From: Ricordea florida
Lineage: Eukaryota; Cnidaria; Anthozoa; Corallimorpharia; Ricordeidae
NCBI GenBank assembly: GCA_949710005.1
Contig: OX453275.1
Location: 3,760,973 to 3,824,972, forward strand
Direction: 5' to 3'
Length of the DNA stretch: 64,000 nt
Shown: piece by piece, positions 1 to 13,900 of the stretch
How positions within the stretch are numbered: the stretch's first letter is position 1
How the letters are laid out: each line of letters starts with the position of its first letter
Program-made: the position numbers and the translations under genes
The notes under the pieces: model-generated
Database searches by the model: none
What the model saw: only the letters and a program-made list of their open reading frames with translations
What the model was told of the DNA's origin: nothing

Positions 1-34
1 GTGTATGTGTGTATGTATGTATGTATGTATGTAT
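1..34. repeat. GTAT microsatellite
   Basis: A short run of GTAT units, preceded by GTGTATGTGT, lies at the extreme left edge. It is a simple repeat in an intron of the KIAA0930-like gene and may continue outside the window. Confidence 0.85.
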
Positions 35-190
35 TTAGTTTAAAAGCATATAAAAATGATCACGATAGTAGCATGTCATACCTGTCCAGTGGGTGACAAT
101 TTTGGAACAGTCTGATAAAATTTTGAGTAACAATGAAACTTGTTTTTGTTCAGTTGTAAAATTTTAATAATGAAACATGTCTTTGCCTAG

Positions 191-3100
191 TTTGAATACA
201 CGCTGACGTGTGCAATTTGTACGAAGCCTCAGGAAAGAGAAATGAGAGTAATTAGCAGAATATCTCAGGTTTGTTTTATCATTAATGCAAGATATGATTA
301 CTGGAAATTAATTTTGTGAAGGCTTTTAAATGAAGGTACTGGTATATTATTTTATTTAATCATTGCAGCAGGTTCCCAATGCATGAGAATCCACCACTGA
401 CAAAAATACTTCAAATAATAATTTAAAAAAAGAAAATAAAAAGGTTTCTATTTTTGTATTGCTCACTGTATTTGCATTTCATTTTTTCACAGAAAGTTTA
501 TGCTTCTCCCGACAAGCGAAGGTCAGTGCGATTTACTAGTTGTATTATCAAATATTGGAAAATTATTATAGCAGAAAATGGAACTTGTTACTGAACAAAA
601 AAGACTGTTTGTTTACTATATTATCAGTATTTTTCAGAGACCAGTTAGAGTACCGGTACAAAAATCTCACATGAAATGTTTCAATTGATTTTCAGAATGG
701 ACACCAAGGGCAGTTCTGCAGAAATTTCTTATCCAAATATATTTTTTATACTTGATAATTTTGAGGAGGTGTGTAATTATTAGTACTGTTGTATTTGTTG
801 TTATTTTTTGTTCTTAATCCGTGCTCCATTTCACTGTTATAGTAATTTTTGTACATCTATCACACTTCTCTTGAGAGAATATATTTGTAGGGATGAAAAC
901 TCTCTGAGTAAGAAGAGGCCAGCTAGTGTAGTCTAAATAAACAGCACTGTCACATTACAGTTAAGATTAATGCTGACTAGAATGATTCATCCTTAACATA
1001 ATTATTTGATATGACTTATTCTAGACATTCAAAGACTTTACACTACAAGAAAATGAAATGGTTTGTGTGGAATTGGTTGCAAAGGACAAAGTAAGTACTA
1101 TAATTAATAATAACTGTAGATATAAATAATTATGTTGAAGGTTATTCATTTGTTCATAAGAATATGATAATGAAGAATAATAAATGTATTATTATTGTAT
1201 TAAAGCCTTTATCTATGCACTCCCTTAATGAATAAGAACAATACATTCTTGCTATTAATATGACACTTTGCAATGAATATACATGGCAAGGAAGAATGTC
1301 ATGACTTGTGTAGCTTTTGCTACTGTAGTTTCATATAGTATTTTAAACCATTTGAAATGCTTTTTTCCCTTTCAGACTGAATCAGTAGAAGGAGTTATTT
1401 TTCTGGGGTCAATACGATTTGAGTCACTAAAGAAAGTTTATGATGGACGTGTAAGTTTTACAGCTTTAATTCTTTAAAGAGAGAAGGTAAAAAGGATGAA
1501 ACTGAACCATGACTAATACATCCATTGGGGCACCCCCTTTCTTTACAAAAGTAGTAGTCAAGATAAAGGAATTTTGACAACCAGGGGTTCTCAGTGATAG
1601 AATAGCAAACTTGGCATTTAATGAAATGATTTGCCACCTATGTTCTCTCACACTGTGGTTACTTAAAATCGTTTTGACTACCCTGTGTTTGCCTGTTACC
1701 TTTTGATGGACATCCCACTGGTTGGCAACTTTCCAGCTACCTACCACACTGGCCCCTATTTCAGAACTCTTGTTTGCTTTTTAATGCCTTTTTTGAACAG
1801 AGATAAGCAATCATGGATTCTGTTGCCAGGTAAGCGTAGCAAGTAAAGTAGTGCGGAAGATGTCCATGGGTTGGTGGCGAGGCCCAGCTAATGTTGAATT
1901 CATTAAGATGAAAGGACCTGGAGGTAAAGGACATGCTGAGATGGCAATTACACAGCAAAGGAGCCCAGAAGATAAGAATTCTACAGATAACTCAGACTAT
2001 AGTCAATGGTACTTGATATTATAAGAAATTGAGATAATCAAACAAATTGATAAAGTAATTTGTATCACCGTAAGGTAAAAGAGGGGGTGCTGATGTTTTA
2101 AGCATTAGCCCTTTGTCAGAGCGAAGGGCTAATGCTTGAAACATCAGCACCCCCCTCTTTTACCTTACAGTGGTACAAATTACTTTATCAACTTGTTTGA
2201 TTATCCCAATTTGTTGTGTTTCAATTCCCCACCAACGCAGCACCAGTTCCTTTAGAATACCCCCACGGTACTTGATATTATGATGACAGTAATAACAATA
2301 CTAATAATGATAATAATGATGATGATGATAATTTTTTTATTATTATAATAATAACATCAAAGATTCAATGCTTTATCACATTATTACCAAATATTTGGAA
2401 ATAGTTGAAAATGTGATTATGTGGAGTTACATGTAAGTATTTTTTGATTGAAATTGCAGCTGTAATAAATGCATTTCACAAATTCACACACACACATTTT
2501 CCTAGTTTATTTGTTTAGGGAATCAAATGGTTTTAAGTGCATTTAATGTCGCAGTTCCAGGTAAACGTCTAAACGACTTGAATTAATGCTACATGACTTA
2601 TTACATGACCACTCCACATATTACTAAAAACAAGACAACAACACCTGTTTTGGCGTAATGGGGGGGACACCGCTCAGTGATTGGCATGACAGGCGACTTG
2701 GCTTGCGTGACTATTTCAAGGCCTCACTTCACTTGGCACTACGAGCTGCAACCAAGGTCCACCTACTGCTGCAGCAGCACACCTGAGGCCAGCAACGCGC
2801 CAACTTAGGAAGAGTATTGGCAGGTCAGAAAAACCTACAAGCGCTACGAGCTGTAACCTTGGCCAGCAACGTGCTACTGTGGCAGCACTATGAGCTGAAA
2901 CCTCAGGCCAGCAACGCGCAAACACCTAGTGACTAAACAATCTATAGGCCCTCACCTATCTCCCCAGCTGAGCTGGATTGGACAAGACTGTTGGCCATTA
3001 GCAAAATAACAAAATCAAACAAAGGAACTTGCTTGGGGAAGTCGCTGCGCAGACTTAACCAGGAGCGAAGTGTCCCCCGGTTTATTGAATTAGCACACTG

Positions 3101-5336
3101 GCCTCCTAAAGGGAGGGAGGGTAAATTCACAAGGTTGACTTTACAGTGAGTAGTACAGCTACTAAAATGTGACTTGGACCTTGTACATTACATTTTTATA
3201 GTTAGACAGTGTCTGAAACCTAAGCCAATTGGCACAGTTCTACCATAGGAATCTAGATATTACAAGTTAAGAACTGAGACATGAATGAGGATACTTACGA
3301 AACTGAGCCACTTAGAAAGGCTGAAATATCCTGCAATGGGACAGTTGCAAAATGGTACAATGGGTCCCTAGAAAACAACTGACAACAAAGAGGTTTAAAG
3401 GTACAATGAACCGATTCATACCAGTAACCAACTTGAAGCTCCGTGGGTCGATGAGTGTCACGCTCCATTAATTGCGTTTTACATTTCATTCTGTAAAACT
3501 TTCTATGAAGGATAATACCAGGTAGGTTTTTTTAAAGGTTTAAACTTTAATTGTAGACAACTTTCTATAAGATAAGTGTTCAATAGCCATCTTTGGTAAA
3601 AAGATTAAATATACAGTACATTGGTATTAGAATCAACAGAGTTTGGAGTTGGTAAAATATATAGTCAAGCCACGAAAAAAAGTAAAACAGAGGAATTCCA
3701 TACCTGGGGAAATTTTCTCACCCAGGGCTTTTATATGTACAGTTTGACTTATATTTCTCTCTTTCATATGACCATTCCATAAACCAAGTGTTTCTTTTTT
3801 GCCACATTGAAGGAGAACTTGTTCAAACTGTGGAGAAAATGTCATACCAAGTTACCAGTCTCTTGGAAGGGAAGTGTTGTGTCATTGTGGTGCTGAGCTG
3901 AGTTACAGTTTACGAAATAACGATCAATCAACAGAAAAAAAGAAGAAAGGTAAAGAAAGTAATTAGTAATACCAGTTAAACTTAAGTGATATTTTGATAC
4001 TTTACAATAATACTGGATCATCATTTTTTGCTCTTTATAATTCAAATACAATATTTTTGTGTATTGGCAGCATACATCATTTCAGATAATTACACAATAA
4101 ATACATGCAGAGAGTCTAAATAATACATTGAAGGCCACAAATGGCTTGCTCTTTTTAATACCATTTTAAATTTTGAAATTGTCTGATTAGAATGTAAGTG
4201 TCATGAGTTGAAATGGAATGTCACCTTAAAGAATTTGTCAAATTTTTGAAGTTGTAAAAGCTGTAGCATTGTGCATGTATCTCATTATCAATAAAATCAT
4301 ATTTATTAAATTCTAATGAGAGGGCATTGTCTGATTGTTAACTTTAAAGGTGTTTTTCTATGGCATGATGGTAGAATCTTAATGAATGTAACTTGCTATT
4401 TTCTTCTTGGGAATGAATCAGTAATATTGCCGTTTCTGTTTTGCATTTCTACTTTCATAGGTATAACGTCACCAACACAGCATTGGATGAAGTTCAGGTA
4501 ACACTGTAACTGGCAATTGCATTATTAATATCATAATTATAATTATCATTATTAATTTTGAAGTGGTAAATATTTGTTCCTGAATGTGTCCTTTGCAGGA
4601 AGAAATCCCTGAGTGGATTCGTACTTTCTGCATATTTAACATATGTAACCCTCCCATGGAATAGAATTATGAAAGGTGAGTCTGTTGTAATTATTACCAA
4701 ACAATGAAAATATTCAATTTACAATGCTCCATTTATAATCTGTTAATTTGCCTCAAAGATGCCCCGACTTTTAATAATTATATTTAAATGTGTGATCAAA
4801 CCACTTTTGAGGGTCAGACAGAATATAATCTAATTCCCTTAACACCTTATTTCTATATATTTTTTTTCTAAACACACATATAATTAAATACTTGTCTTTC
4901 TCTTTATTTTTAAATGCTGCCTAGTACTTAAATTTCCTATGGGGGGGGGGGGGGGAATCTCTATTCCTCATATACGGTAAGCTCTGTTTCTTGGAGATTT
5001 CCCCGCCACAGTCACTCTTTCCAAGTTCTATGCTTATTTTAAATTTAACAGTAATTATCTCATTTCTTATCTTTTCTATTCTACTTGTAATTTATTCTGT
5101 GTGGCAAAATAATAAATAAAAGTTCAAATCAAACAAGGTTGTTGTGTTATAAATACAAATACATTCAGAGTGGTTTATAATATTACAGCCTGGTTATATT
5201 CTATAAACAGTGTCACATTTAGCTTCAGTTGTCACAGGTTTTATATATTACTAATTAGTACAGCAGATTGTAATCACAGCAAATGTTTCATTTACCAGAT
5301 ATACTGGAAGTGCGCCAACCTCCAATTTTATCGTAA
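191..5336 (+). CDS. KIAA0930: KIAA0930-family protein, 3' exons (5' end outside window)
   Basis: Nine exons can be read: 191-268, 493-521, 696-768, 1025-1090, 1376-1450, 1830 to about 2001, 4461-4497, 4599-4675 and 5299-5336, ending at TAA. Phases join cleanly, except that the donor after 1830 is uncertain. Family hallmarks, compared from memory with vertebrate KIAA0930, are ISYPNIFFILDNFEE, EMVCVELVAKDK, GVIFLGSIRFESLKKVYD, KMKGPGGKGHAEMA, AYLTYVTLPWNRIMK and the C-terminal DILEVRQPPIL. The vertebrate protein is about 400 aa and has no well-established biochemical role. The serine/proline-rich stretch normally found between the GKGHAEMA block and the C-terminal block was not found between 2008 and 4461. 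It is either reduced here (a weak donor at 2001 would join phase 1 to the 4461 exon) or lies in exons I could not recognise. The upstream part of the gene is outside the window. Confidence 0.75.
2030..2260. repeat. Long palindromic repeat, possible Penelope-like terminal fragment
   Basis: Two arms of about 85 bases (2030-2117 and 2121-2207) are near-perfect reverse complements around the centre GTCAGAG. A tail (2208-2260) containing GTTTCAATTCCCCACCAACG follows the right arm. The same sequence, without the palindrome, recurs at 11957-12062. The palindrome is seen directly. Assignment to Penelope-like retroelement ends is inference from resemblance to sequences scattered in cnidarian genomes. 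Confidence 0.65.
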
Positions 5337-7597
5337 ACCAAGTGAATTGTGGCAGGCTGTCTACTCACAAAGATGTTTCACAATTATAGCAGATAACTTA
5401 TTATTAAGAATATTAGAATATTTAAATCCATAAGAACCTACTGTACCAGAGTCCATCAAATAGATCTGTTCCCTTGACTCAAAACAGGAATTTCCTTTTT
5501 AGATCCTCAAACGTTTTGATTCTTAGAAAAATGCTAGAGAGATTTATGATCACAATGAAATGATGCATGCTCATCATTTTTAGGGAAAATGATTGTAAAA
5601 GAAATTTTATATGATTTCTTGATTTGGACAAGACTGTATATTGTAATAGTAGCTAGTGAAATTAACGTTCTTGAAATTCCTGGACTTTGCAATATGACAC
5701 AGGAAGGGAACATTTGCTGTTATATTAAACTCTGCGTGATATTTTAAAAATATCAAGTTGAAACCTTGACATTCAATTTTTCAGAAAAGTTGTTGTAGGA
5801 TATCGTCTTAGTTTTTTCTGCATCAACATTATTTTTGACATTGCTCATTTAATGCATCTCCCCTAACACTTTTTGGAACAAATGAAACAAGCAGAGGCGT
5901 TGAGACTCTTGCTCCTGTTTCATAAAATTTAAGTTATCACCAGTGTAACTTAACCCTTTCTCACTTGCTTGTGATGCACATACATCATCTTCTTCAGTAC
6001 AAAGACAAACAGATAAGAAGAATAACATGATTCTGCGATTATCTCAAGAATACCATTTTAAATAAATCTGACATCAAATTAATCTGTCTCCTACTCACTA
6101 AAAAGAAGTACAACTCGGGTCTTTGGAGCAAAAGGGTTAACTTTCATTGGTTAATGATAAAAGGATAAAAGGAAGCTTGATCTAGGGTCTTACCATTCAA
6201 CCAAAAAATCTGGAAATTTCAGATGGAAGTCAAGTGATCTTTGTCTGACTTGAACATTTGGAAAAACATGTAAAGGTGGTCCTAGTTGGTCTGGCCTGAC
6301 CAAAATGGCAAGTTCTACTCTTCCATTTTGGCTTTCTTGTTGTTTAAAAATGGCACAGAAGGTATAAGAATGTGTGGAAGCTTAAATTGGGTTTGTACAT
6401 CTGAAAGAACCGTTCCATACAACAAAGGAAAATTCAAAAATCTAAAACCAGAGGTTTTGTTGAATGTTAACTGCCCCAAGAAACAGGCGATACGACAACT
6501 GCAACTTCCAATGCTCAATTTTATACATTTCCTCAGTTGTTTCACTAATGGAAGCAGTACACTCCAAGGCTTATTTTATTTACTGCTACAGCAACACCTT
6601 AACTAATTTGTAACAATATATTGGGTTACCCTAAATTTCCAGTTTCTTGGATCATCAAAATTAATTATACTTGAGACAGTTGTAAATAATTATTGAATAT
6701 GTTATTATAGGAAAAAGAATGACAGTATTGTTTTGTATGAAAAATAATTTTACCTACCAATTAGTCCTGTGTGTAGAATCCTTTAGCAGGGGTAATGCTT
6801 TATTTTACTTGGCTTCCATTTGCGCATCCTTAAATCTTAATAACCCTGCATGCAACATTTCCTTTTTAATTAGGGATATCAAATACAAAAAGTTAATGTC
6901 TTTGTGTCTTTTCTTGGTGTTGAATTACCACTTTTCACAGCTGTTGTGACCTTTTCACTGACATGAGTGACCAACAATACCAAAACATTGGTAAGCAAAC
7001 ATTTGTGGAGAATAGATCAGTTTATCAACTTGAGGATCTTGTACTTATATACCACCAAATTCTCCAAACTAACATGTAAGGAAGGGTACAAGAATCACAA
7101 AGGAGGATTGCTACTTAGATCTTAGAAATTAAAGTGTTAAATTGCCTGGATGCGCATTCAGATGCATAGCATGTATTTGCATGTCAATTTGTCTCTGCTT
7201 GAAAGATGCTATTTTCTGGTGGCACAGAACAAATATTGAGTGAAGTTGTTCAAATGTCGAATTCTGTATGTATGACATACCTAACTTTTCCTGTTAATGT
7301 CCTCTAAGTTCATTAGAATATAAAACAGGAAATAACACGACCTTGATTTTACTGGTGTAATCTCATCAAACCATGAAAGGTAACTTGGTTTTTCCAGGCT
7401 GAATTGTCACCTAGAATGTCATTAAGTACTACTAAAGTTTTGACAACTGGCATTTCAAAATGTTTACTTCCTTAAGAATCATGAGGGGGGGGGGGCAAGG
7501 TTGGCACAGTGTTTAGAGCAGTCTCATCTCCCGGGGGGGGGGGGGGGCAAGGTTGGCACAGTGTTTAGAGGCTGATATCCAGAAGGGGTTTTGACCT

Positions 7598-7913
7598 GGG
7601 TTTGATCCCTGCTGTCTCAAGTGGTTGGGTTTGATCCCTGCTGTCTCATGTGGTTGAGTTTGATCCCTGCTGTCTCATGTGGTTGGGTTTGATCCCTGCT
7701 GTCTCATGTGGTTGGGTTTGATCCCTGCTGTGTCATGTGGTTGGGTTTGATCCCTGCTGTCTCATGTGGTTGGGTTTGATCCCTGCTGTCTCATGTGGTT
7801 GGGTTTGATCCCTGCTGTCTCGTGTGGTTGGGTTTGATCCCTGCTGTCTCATGTGGTTGGGTTTGATCCCTGCTGTCTCATGTGGTTAGGTTTGATCCCT
7901 GCTGTCTCATGGT
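7598..7913. repeat. 29-bp minisatellite, about 11 copies
   Basis: The unit begins GGGTTTGATCCCTGCTGTCT and repeats every 29 bases from 7598 to 7913, with one or two substitutions per copy. The last copy is three bases shorter. Just upstream, a G-run followed by GCAAGGTTGGCACAGTGTTT appears twice (about 7485-7518 and 7533-7569), so the locus has duplicated locally more than once. Open reading frames across it are products of the repeat and not genes. Confidence 0.95.
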
Positions 7914-8646
7914 TGGGTTTGTTGTTCATTCTCTCCTTCTTTGCCTGTTCTCCAACTCCATATTTGATCTGGACATCACGTTTTAACCATGCACGAGTCT
8001 CTGGCTCAGGAGATAAGGTGACTAATACTTGCATGGATTTCTTCTTCAAATTTGAGTGCGTCATTTCATCGTTGTGTGAAAAGTATTCATCAACATCCTG
8101 TCTGTGTCCATTATCTGAACAGTCATGTTTTGAGACAAAGAGCTTTTTTTAACTAAAGACCATAATACAAAAAAACGTCCTAGAAATTAAATCCAGGTAT
8201 ATGTTATTTCTCTACATATCACTGCTGAATGAGGTTTTGCAAAAAGCAAAGCTAGAACACTACAGTTCCCACTTTTTATTCCATGGATAAAACCACACAA
8301 CATGAACATGTGTTGGGAAATCCAATGACAACTAATTTGATCTTTTGACATTTGCTTTACATTGTTAACAAAATCAATATCAGATTCTTTTGAAAATAGG
8401 CATAATTTTTTCATGAACCAAAAAGTTAAGAAACCAACCCAAAAACTCAGGAGTTTTAGATTTTAATATTTTCCATAAGATCAATAATCTTTGAAAAATT
8501 TGACATTTGATCAAAAGATAATAAAGGCTACAATAAACATCTGGTATTAAACTTTTTATAGCTGAATAATAAACTGTTACTTCAATCAAGAAAATTAACA
8601 ATTATTTACCGAGCTGCAAAGCGACACTGAGGTGAATAATTGTTTC

Positions 8647-8833
8647 AGTATATACCACACAAGCTAAATAACTAGCGTTTATTCAAATAACTTCCTCTTC
8701 AGAAACCAAAACGGGAGGCCATTTCGTTTCTTTTCGGCTGCTCGGAGGTGCATAGTACTCTGCTAATCACCTCCCAGTAAACCACTCAGAACTGGCAAAA
8801 TGCACTATACTATTCACTTGTGTGGTATATACT
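8647..8833. mobile_element. MITE-like element with 17-bp terminal inverted repeats
   Basis: Perfect 17-base inverted termini, AGTATATACCACACAAG at 8647-8663 and its complement at 8817-8833, bound a 187-bp non-coding segment. This is the usual layout of a non-autonomous DNA transposon. No clear target duplication was seen, so the superfamily is not assigned. Confidence 0.6.
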
Positions 8834-9031
8834 AACATCTAATAGTTGACCATAATAGTTTAATCCAATAGCTGAATCCTAGTTCCTAATGTGAATGGTC
8901 TGTCTTTGCTGTGTGAACCTGTCATGCAATGTCACAGCATCACTCTGAAATTAAGAGCATTTAACAAAGAGTTGACAAAATGCATACCCCTAAGTTTCAG
9001 AAATCAGCAATAAATAAAACCTCACATCAAA

Positions 9032-9078
9032 CCAGACTTCCCCAGTACTGCTTTAGAAGCAGCACTGGGGAAGTCTGG
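9032..9078. repeat. Perfect hairpin repeat
   Basis: Arms CCAGACTTCCCCAGT (9032-9046) and its complement (9064-9078) are perfect and extend inward through AGTACTGCT/AGCAGCACT with minor change. It lies next to an open, CpG-containing stretch and may be the edge of a degraded inverted-repeat element. Confidence 0.6.
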
Positions 9079-9954
9079 ATAATTAGTCGGGCAACCGACT
9101 ATAGGTTTACACTCGAGTTTCATCGCAAATCGCAGTCACGTGCAATGGGGAATACCGCAGACACGTAATACGGGCGAATCCTTTCTACGATGTCGAAGTG
9201 TCCGAAGTCGATGGCGAATATGTTGAAAACAAATGGTGTCATCTTTTCTACGCTCAAACATTCAGACCCACACACCGTTCGCGGTAGACCCACTCTAAAA
9301 GATGGCGTGTGTAATGTGCGCAGTATTTCGAAACTGGTCGTTTCGCGAACTGAAAATAGCAAAAGAATCAAATGATTTAGCGAATGTCTCACTAGAATCA
9401 GACCAGAAATCAAACGAGTTACCAGTGAACAGAAAATGTGGACAGAGTGACAGAAGAGCATTTGCTGATAAAGGCAACGTGCCTTGCGATGAAACTCGAG
9501 GAAACGACAACAAAGATGCCACGTTGGAAACCAGGACCTTGGTACCCTTAGCATTTCTTTTTTGGACCACTCCGCACCATAAGTGGTCAACACTCATAAC
9601 AGCACGTCTACCTGTTGTCCGACCTACGATCTTAGATCGTCTTGTTGAAATTAGTATACAATAAATCTGCAACTTCGGCACCTTGAGTGATATGATTGGC
9701 TCACTATAGTACTATCTCCAGATATTGAACACCATTCCCCTCCTACAAGGTTAATAATTCCCGGGGATTCTGGGAAGTTTTGCTAATGTGTAACAGTCTA
9801 TTTTTGAACAAATTAGCTTCACTGTCACTTTGATCTGACTAAGATTGGTACATACTGAAACAATCACTGCACAATTCTCTTCAATTGCGGTGAATACAGT
9901 GGCTTTGGAAATACTCTGCTTCTATTCACCTCAATTTCAGATAATATTATTGTC

Positions 9955-10053
9955 AACCCTTTAAGCCCCAATAGCGTCTTTACAGATTTTACTCTGGCTG
10001 ACACCAGACGATTTTACTCATCACAGGGAGACCCCTTGGGGCTTAAAGAGTGG
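9955..10053. mobile_element. Short MITE, CCCTTTAAGCCCC family, copy 1
   Basis: An interval of about 95 bases bounded by AACCCTTTAAGCCCCA and GGGGCTTAAAG, with the internal block CATCACAGGGAGACCCC. A second copy with the same order of blocks lies at 38713-38802. Two diverged copies with the same inverted ends support a dispersed mobile repeat. No target duplication could be fixed. Confidence 0.65.
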
Positions 10054-10970
10054 TAATACATTCATGTCCTATATACACCAAACATTTAAAGCATTGTAAC
10101 TCTTCTGCTTTTCAAGATATCTTGCTGAAAAAATTCATGTAAACAAAGCATCAAGTAAGAAACAACGTGTAGAAGTATAAGATTTTTTGCTGCCAACGTT
10201 TTCGTGTAACTATCGATTAAAAACTCAAACAGGTCTGGAAGAACGGCTCCAAAATATAGGACATGAATGTATTACCTAAAGAGTCAAAAAACTATCTCCT
10301 TAAATATGAACAATGCTGCTATATTTAAAAATTATTGGACAGCAAAAGCCCAAGGACTGGATGTAGCAGTGGGGCAAGTCTAATTTAACCTGCGAGCAGA
10401 CATTTTTTCAGAACTAGAGATTCATTTTGCTGGGGAAGGAGAACGTTGAATACCAGAACAAATGCCTGCATTCACACGCTTCTTTTCCCTGAGCAAAGGA
10501 TACACTGGAAGTGTCTTTAATTAACTCTAGGTCTAAGTCCAAATAGGCAGTGAGAGAAATTTTTGAGTTCTTTTCAAACTGAACAAGTATGTAGTCCATT
10601 GATACAGTGCTTATTACATATATTGGCTGGTTTATGTTAACTGAAGCCTTCACAGCAAAACAAGTACATCAGCCTGTCAGGGAAAAATCTTATGGCTCTT
10701 TGGATGCCAGCTTATTTCACTAACCTAAAAAATAAATACACAGCACTATGTCCATACTGACATACAAACTCCAAGCAAAAGTTGGGCTGATTCTGATTTT
10801 TTTCTTAACTCTTCACATGCTTTTGTTTACCAATCTACTGGTATTGATAGGAGAAGTTAGATTTTCATTATTCAATTCAAAATCATTACTTGCAGTGGTT
10901 TGATTTTGAAGGCTATAATTTAATAAATATGGAAGATAAAATATTCACCATATTTGTTGGGAATAACATT

Positions 10971-13900
10971 CTAGTCAAAAGCACCAAGGAAACTCTTGTT
11001 AATGCGTTCTCTGCCTTCTTCAACAACAGTGACAGGTTGAAACGGGTTTTCAGACTCCTTCAAGTAATTCTACCAAAAAAACAAACAAACCTGTGTTAGG
11101 AAAGGCTACACTCATGCAGGCATGCAGTTGTATGCAAATAACATTGACACTGTTGCAACACAAGTTCTAATTGAAGAGAACTACAAACTACAAACTACAG
11201 TTGCCAGTTGAACAAATATTAGGTAGATTGAAGGAACATGCATGATAGCACGATGTGCTCAAGCAGTTAAATTCATTTAACAAGTAAAAAGGTCATTACC
11301 CACGGAAAACATTTTCACTAACAAAAGCACATTCTCCACCAAGACCAAACAACAGACCCAATTTCAAGTCAAAACAGCTGGAGAAATAGGACTCCTTTTT
11401 CCTGGGGAGTGACAAAACCAACCTGAGTAGTGTTGTTACAGGTGTATAGGCCTGGAAAAATTTTGCATGTTTTTAAAGTTATTAAACTACTTTTAAATAC
11501 AATTTTGTGATTTCATGTTAGTCATAAAAACCTTTACTTTTAAAAAGTTTTTGTGGAAGTTTAATTTTTCTGTTTTTTTTTTCAAGATGAATCTCATTTG
11601 CAATCAAAGCAACACCCCCCTCCCTCTTCCCTGTACAAGCATGTGCTGTGTGTTTCATGGTTGACTTACATGTGCATATGAAAGACCATTTTTTACTTCA
11701 GCAGGACTAGCACCTGCACCAATCCAAACATAGCAGTGATGTCCAGTGTCAAAGATAAAAACTGCAAAAAAAAAAAAAGATTCAGTAATTCTATCCAAAG
11801 CTTAACAACCTTTTTTACAAGTGCAACTGAGGATATAAAAGCTGAAATGATCAGATTCCAAATCCAGAAACTGGAATTTGACTTGTGTTCTGCTACATCA
11901 GCCAATATTCCTTGGCTTTGATCGGACAATATAACTGTTATTGTGGACTAGTTTCAAAAGAAACTGGTGCTGCGTCAGTGGGGAATTGAAACACAAGAAA
12001 TTGCGATAATCAAACAAGTTGATTAAGTAATTTGTACCACTGTAAGGTGAAAGAGGGGGTGTCAAAATAACTGTGACTTGCTAATATAACTGTGAATTGT
12101 CGATTCTCTGAACAAGTTTATTATTGATAAAAACAGATAAGACTACACGGGCTGTACACACTAGGAGAACTGAAGAGCTAATTATAATTATAATCAGTGT
12201 ACATAGTACAGTAGTGGTTGTTGTAAGGAAAAGTTGAAACTAATGCTGTCCAATAGTAGGCTTTCTGCAGGTTAATCACTATTTCTTGAGCGAAAAAATT
12301 GCTATCAATGTACTAAAAGCTATAAAATACAGTTCTCTATTGAGTGACTGTAAAGCATGTGAATGTAGGAAAGTGCATACGAGTGTGGGTTACAGTTTGT
12401 GATATTTATATCAAGTAGATTATAATATAAGTGCCTTATATGTGGGCTACCATGACGTGCTTGCCTGATAAACAAACGCACTGGCCGTCAAGTTAGCCTG
12501 CTAGGTTACTAAGCAGAGAAGTTTGAAGTGCTAAAGGTTTTTTCTCCGAGCAGATTTGCAACTTTATTAACAGGAAAACAATAGAATTCGTGTATAATAC
12601 GCATAACAATTTTGAATGTGAATTTTGCAAAAAAAAAGTGTGTATTATACACAAATAAATATGGTAATAACAATAACAGCAACAACAATGATAATAATAG
12701 CCTTAATCTTGTTTATTTACATGTAATATACTTACAATAGTAATATAGAAGACAGAAAGATTAAGAACGGAAAGAAATGGGGATAGCTAAGCATGAAGGC
12801 AACTTAAAAAATCATTTTTTCTGAGTATGCTGCATATAACAAAAAAAAAACAATGAAATCCAAGACAACATAGTTGAACATTATTAACAGCATTACCATC
12901 ATCACTGCTCAATAGATCCTTTGATATTGTAGGCCCACGTGCAACCTCATTAAACGTCAATTGAGAAGATGCATCAGACAACCTATAGAAAACAAGTTAC
13001 GAGAATAGTAAAGGCCATTGTGAATGAACAGCCCTTTGTTTTAGATTCTAAGATGCATGCATGCATGTTACATTTTAAAAATGGATGACTTAAAACCTTG
13101 AGTGGTGGGATATTGTACAGATACAGATACCTCAACAAGATTTTCTCACACTGTCTTTTTTTACCAGCATCAACCTGTAAACAAGACAAAGGTACTGTTA
13201 GTCAAATTGTGCATGTTAGTACAGTCAGCTGAACGTTTTATAAGAACCATCGCTGTGAAAAACAAATCAATCAAAGTTTTGCAAAGCAATAAATCAAGTT
13301 CAACAGCTGTCTTTCCAGGAATTCTCTCTTATTGGTTTTATAGTCAATTCTTCAAAATAAGCATGAAGTACAGTCAACTCTCTCATAAGCATGCAGACAC
13401 TCTCGGGATTGGAAAAAGTGTTTGGTATAAATTACTAGAGCTGTCTGATTACAAGAAAAAGTCTCATAAGCAGACACAAAAGGTAAATATGGTGGATGCC
13501 CGCTTACATGACAGTGAATTAGCGGGTGTCAATCATGTTTTATTGGGTAGTCAAACATAGCAACTGAAACTCTATTGATTGATGTTAAATGTTAAAACTT
13601 GGAAGTACTGGATTAGATGAGATACTTGGTCACATTCCTTTGAGGATGGCTGTATAATTGTCACCAACTTATATGAAGAACAAACAAAGGGAAAGCCATC
13701 AGAACAGGTGCAGAGCATGCCAACCTAAGAGCTGAGTACGGCCTGGAAATTCCTTGTAAATACTTTATAACATGTTTGATATGTAGTACATTGTATAAAT
13801 CGGTTATTGCCACATGTGCATGCTCATTAAAGTATTCTCTTATGTCATCTTGATCGAGTTATATGCATACATTCTTCTTTCTCAAAAAAAAACAACAATG

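Larger units (their letters stand above)
5337..10970. other. Intergenic DNA between convergent KIAA0930-like and gelsolin-like A genes
   Basis: No host exon could be supported here. The interval holds a 29-bp minisatellite, a small inverted-repeat element (8647-8833), a hairpin (9032-9078), a stretch with few stop codons (9120-9681) and one copy of a roughly 90-bp repeat family (9955-10053). The 3' UTRs of both flanking genes must lie in its ends. I could not fix polyadenylation sites with confidence. Confidence 0.6.

Noticed and set aside
7598-7913. CRISPR array
   Set aside because: Repeats are directly abutting with no spacers, in a eukaryotic genome.
7849-8152. Frames of 71-99 aa
   Set aside because: Their N-terminal parts are translations of the 29-bp minisatellite.
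10414-10653. 79-aa minus-strand frame downstream of gelsolin-like A
   Set aside because: It lies after the gene's stop codon, with no start context or similarity; probably 3' UTR or intergenic.
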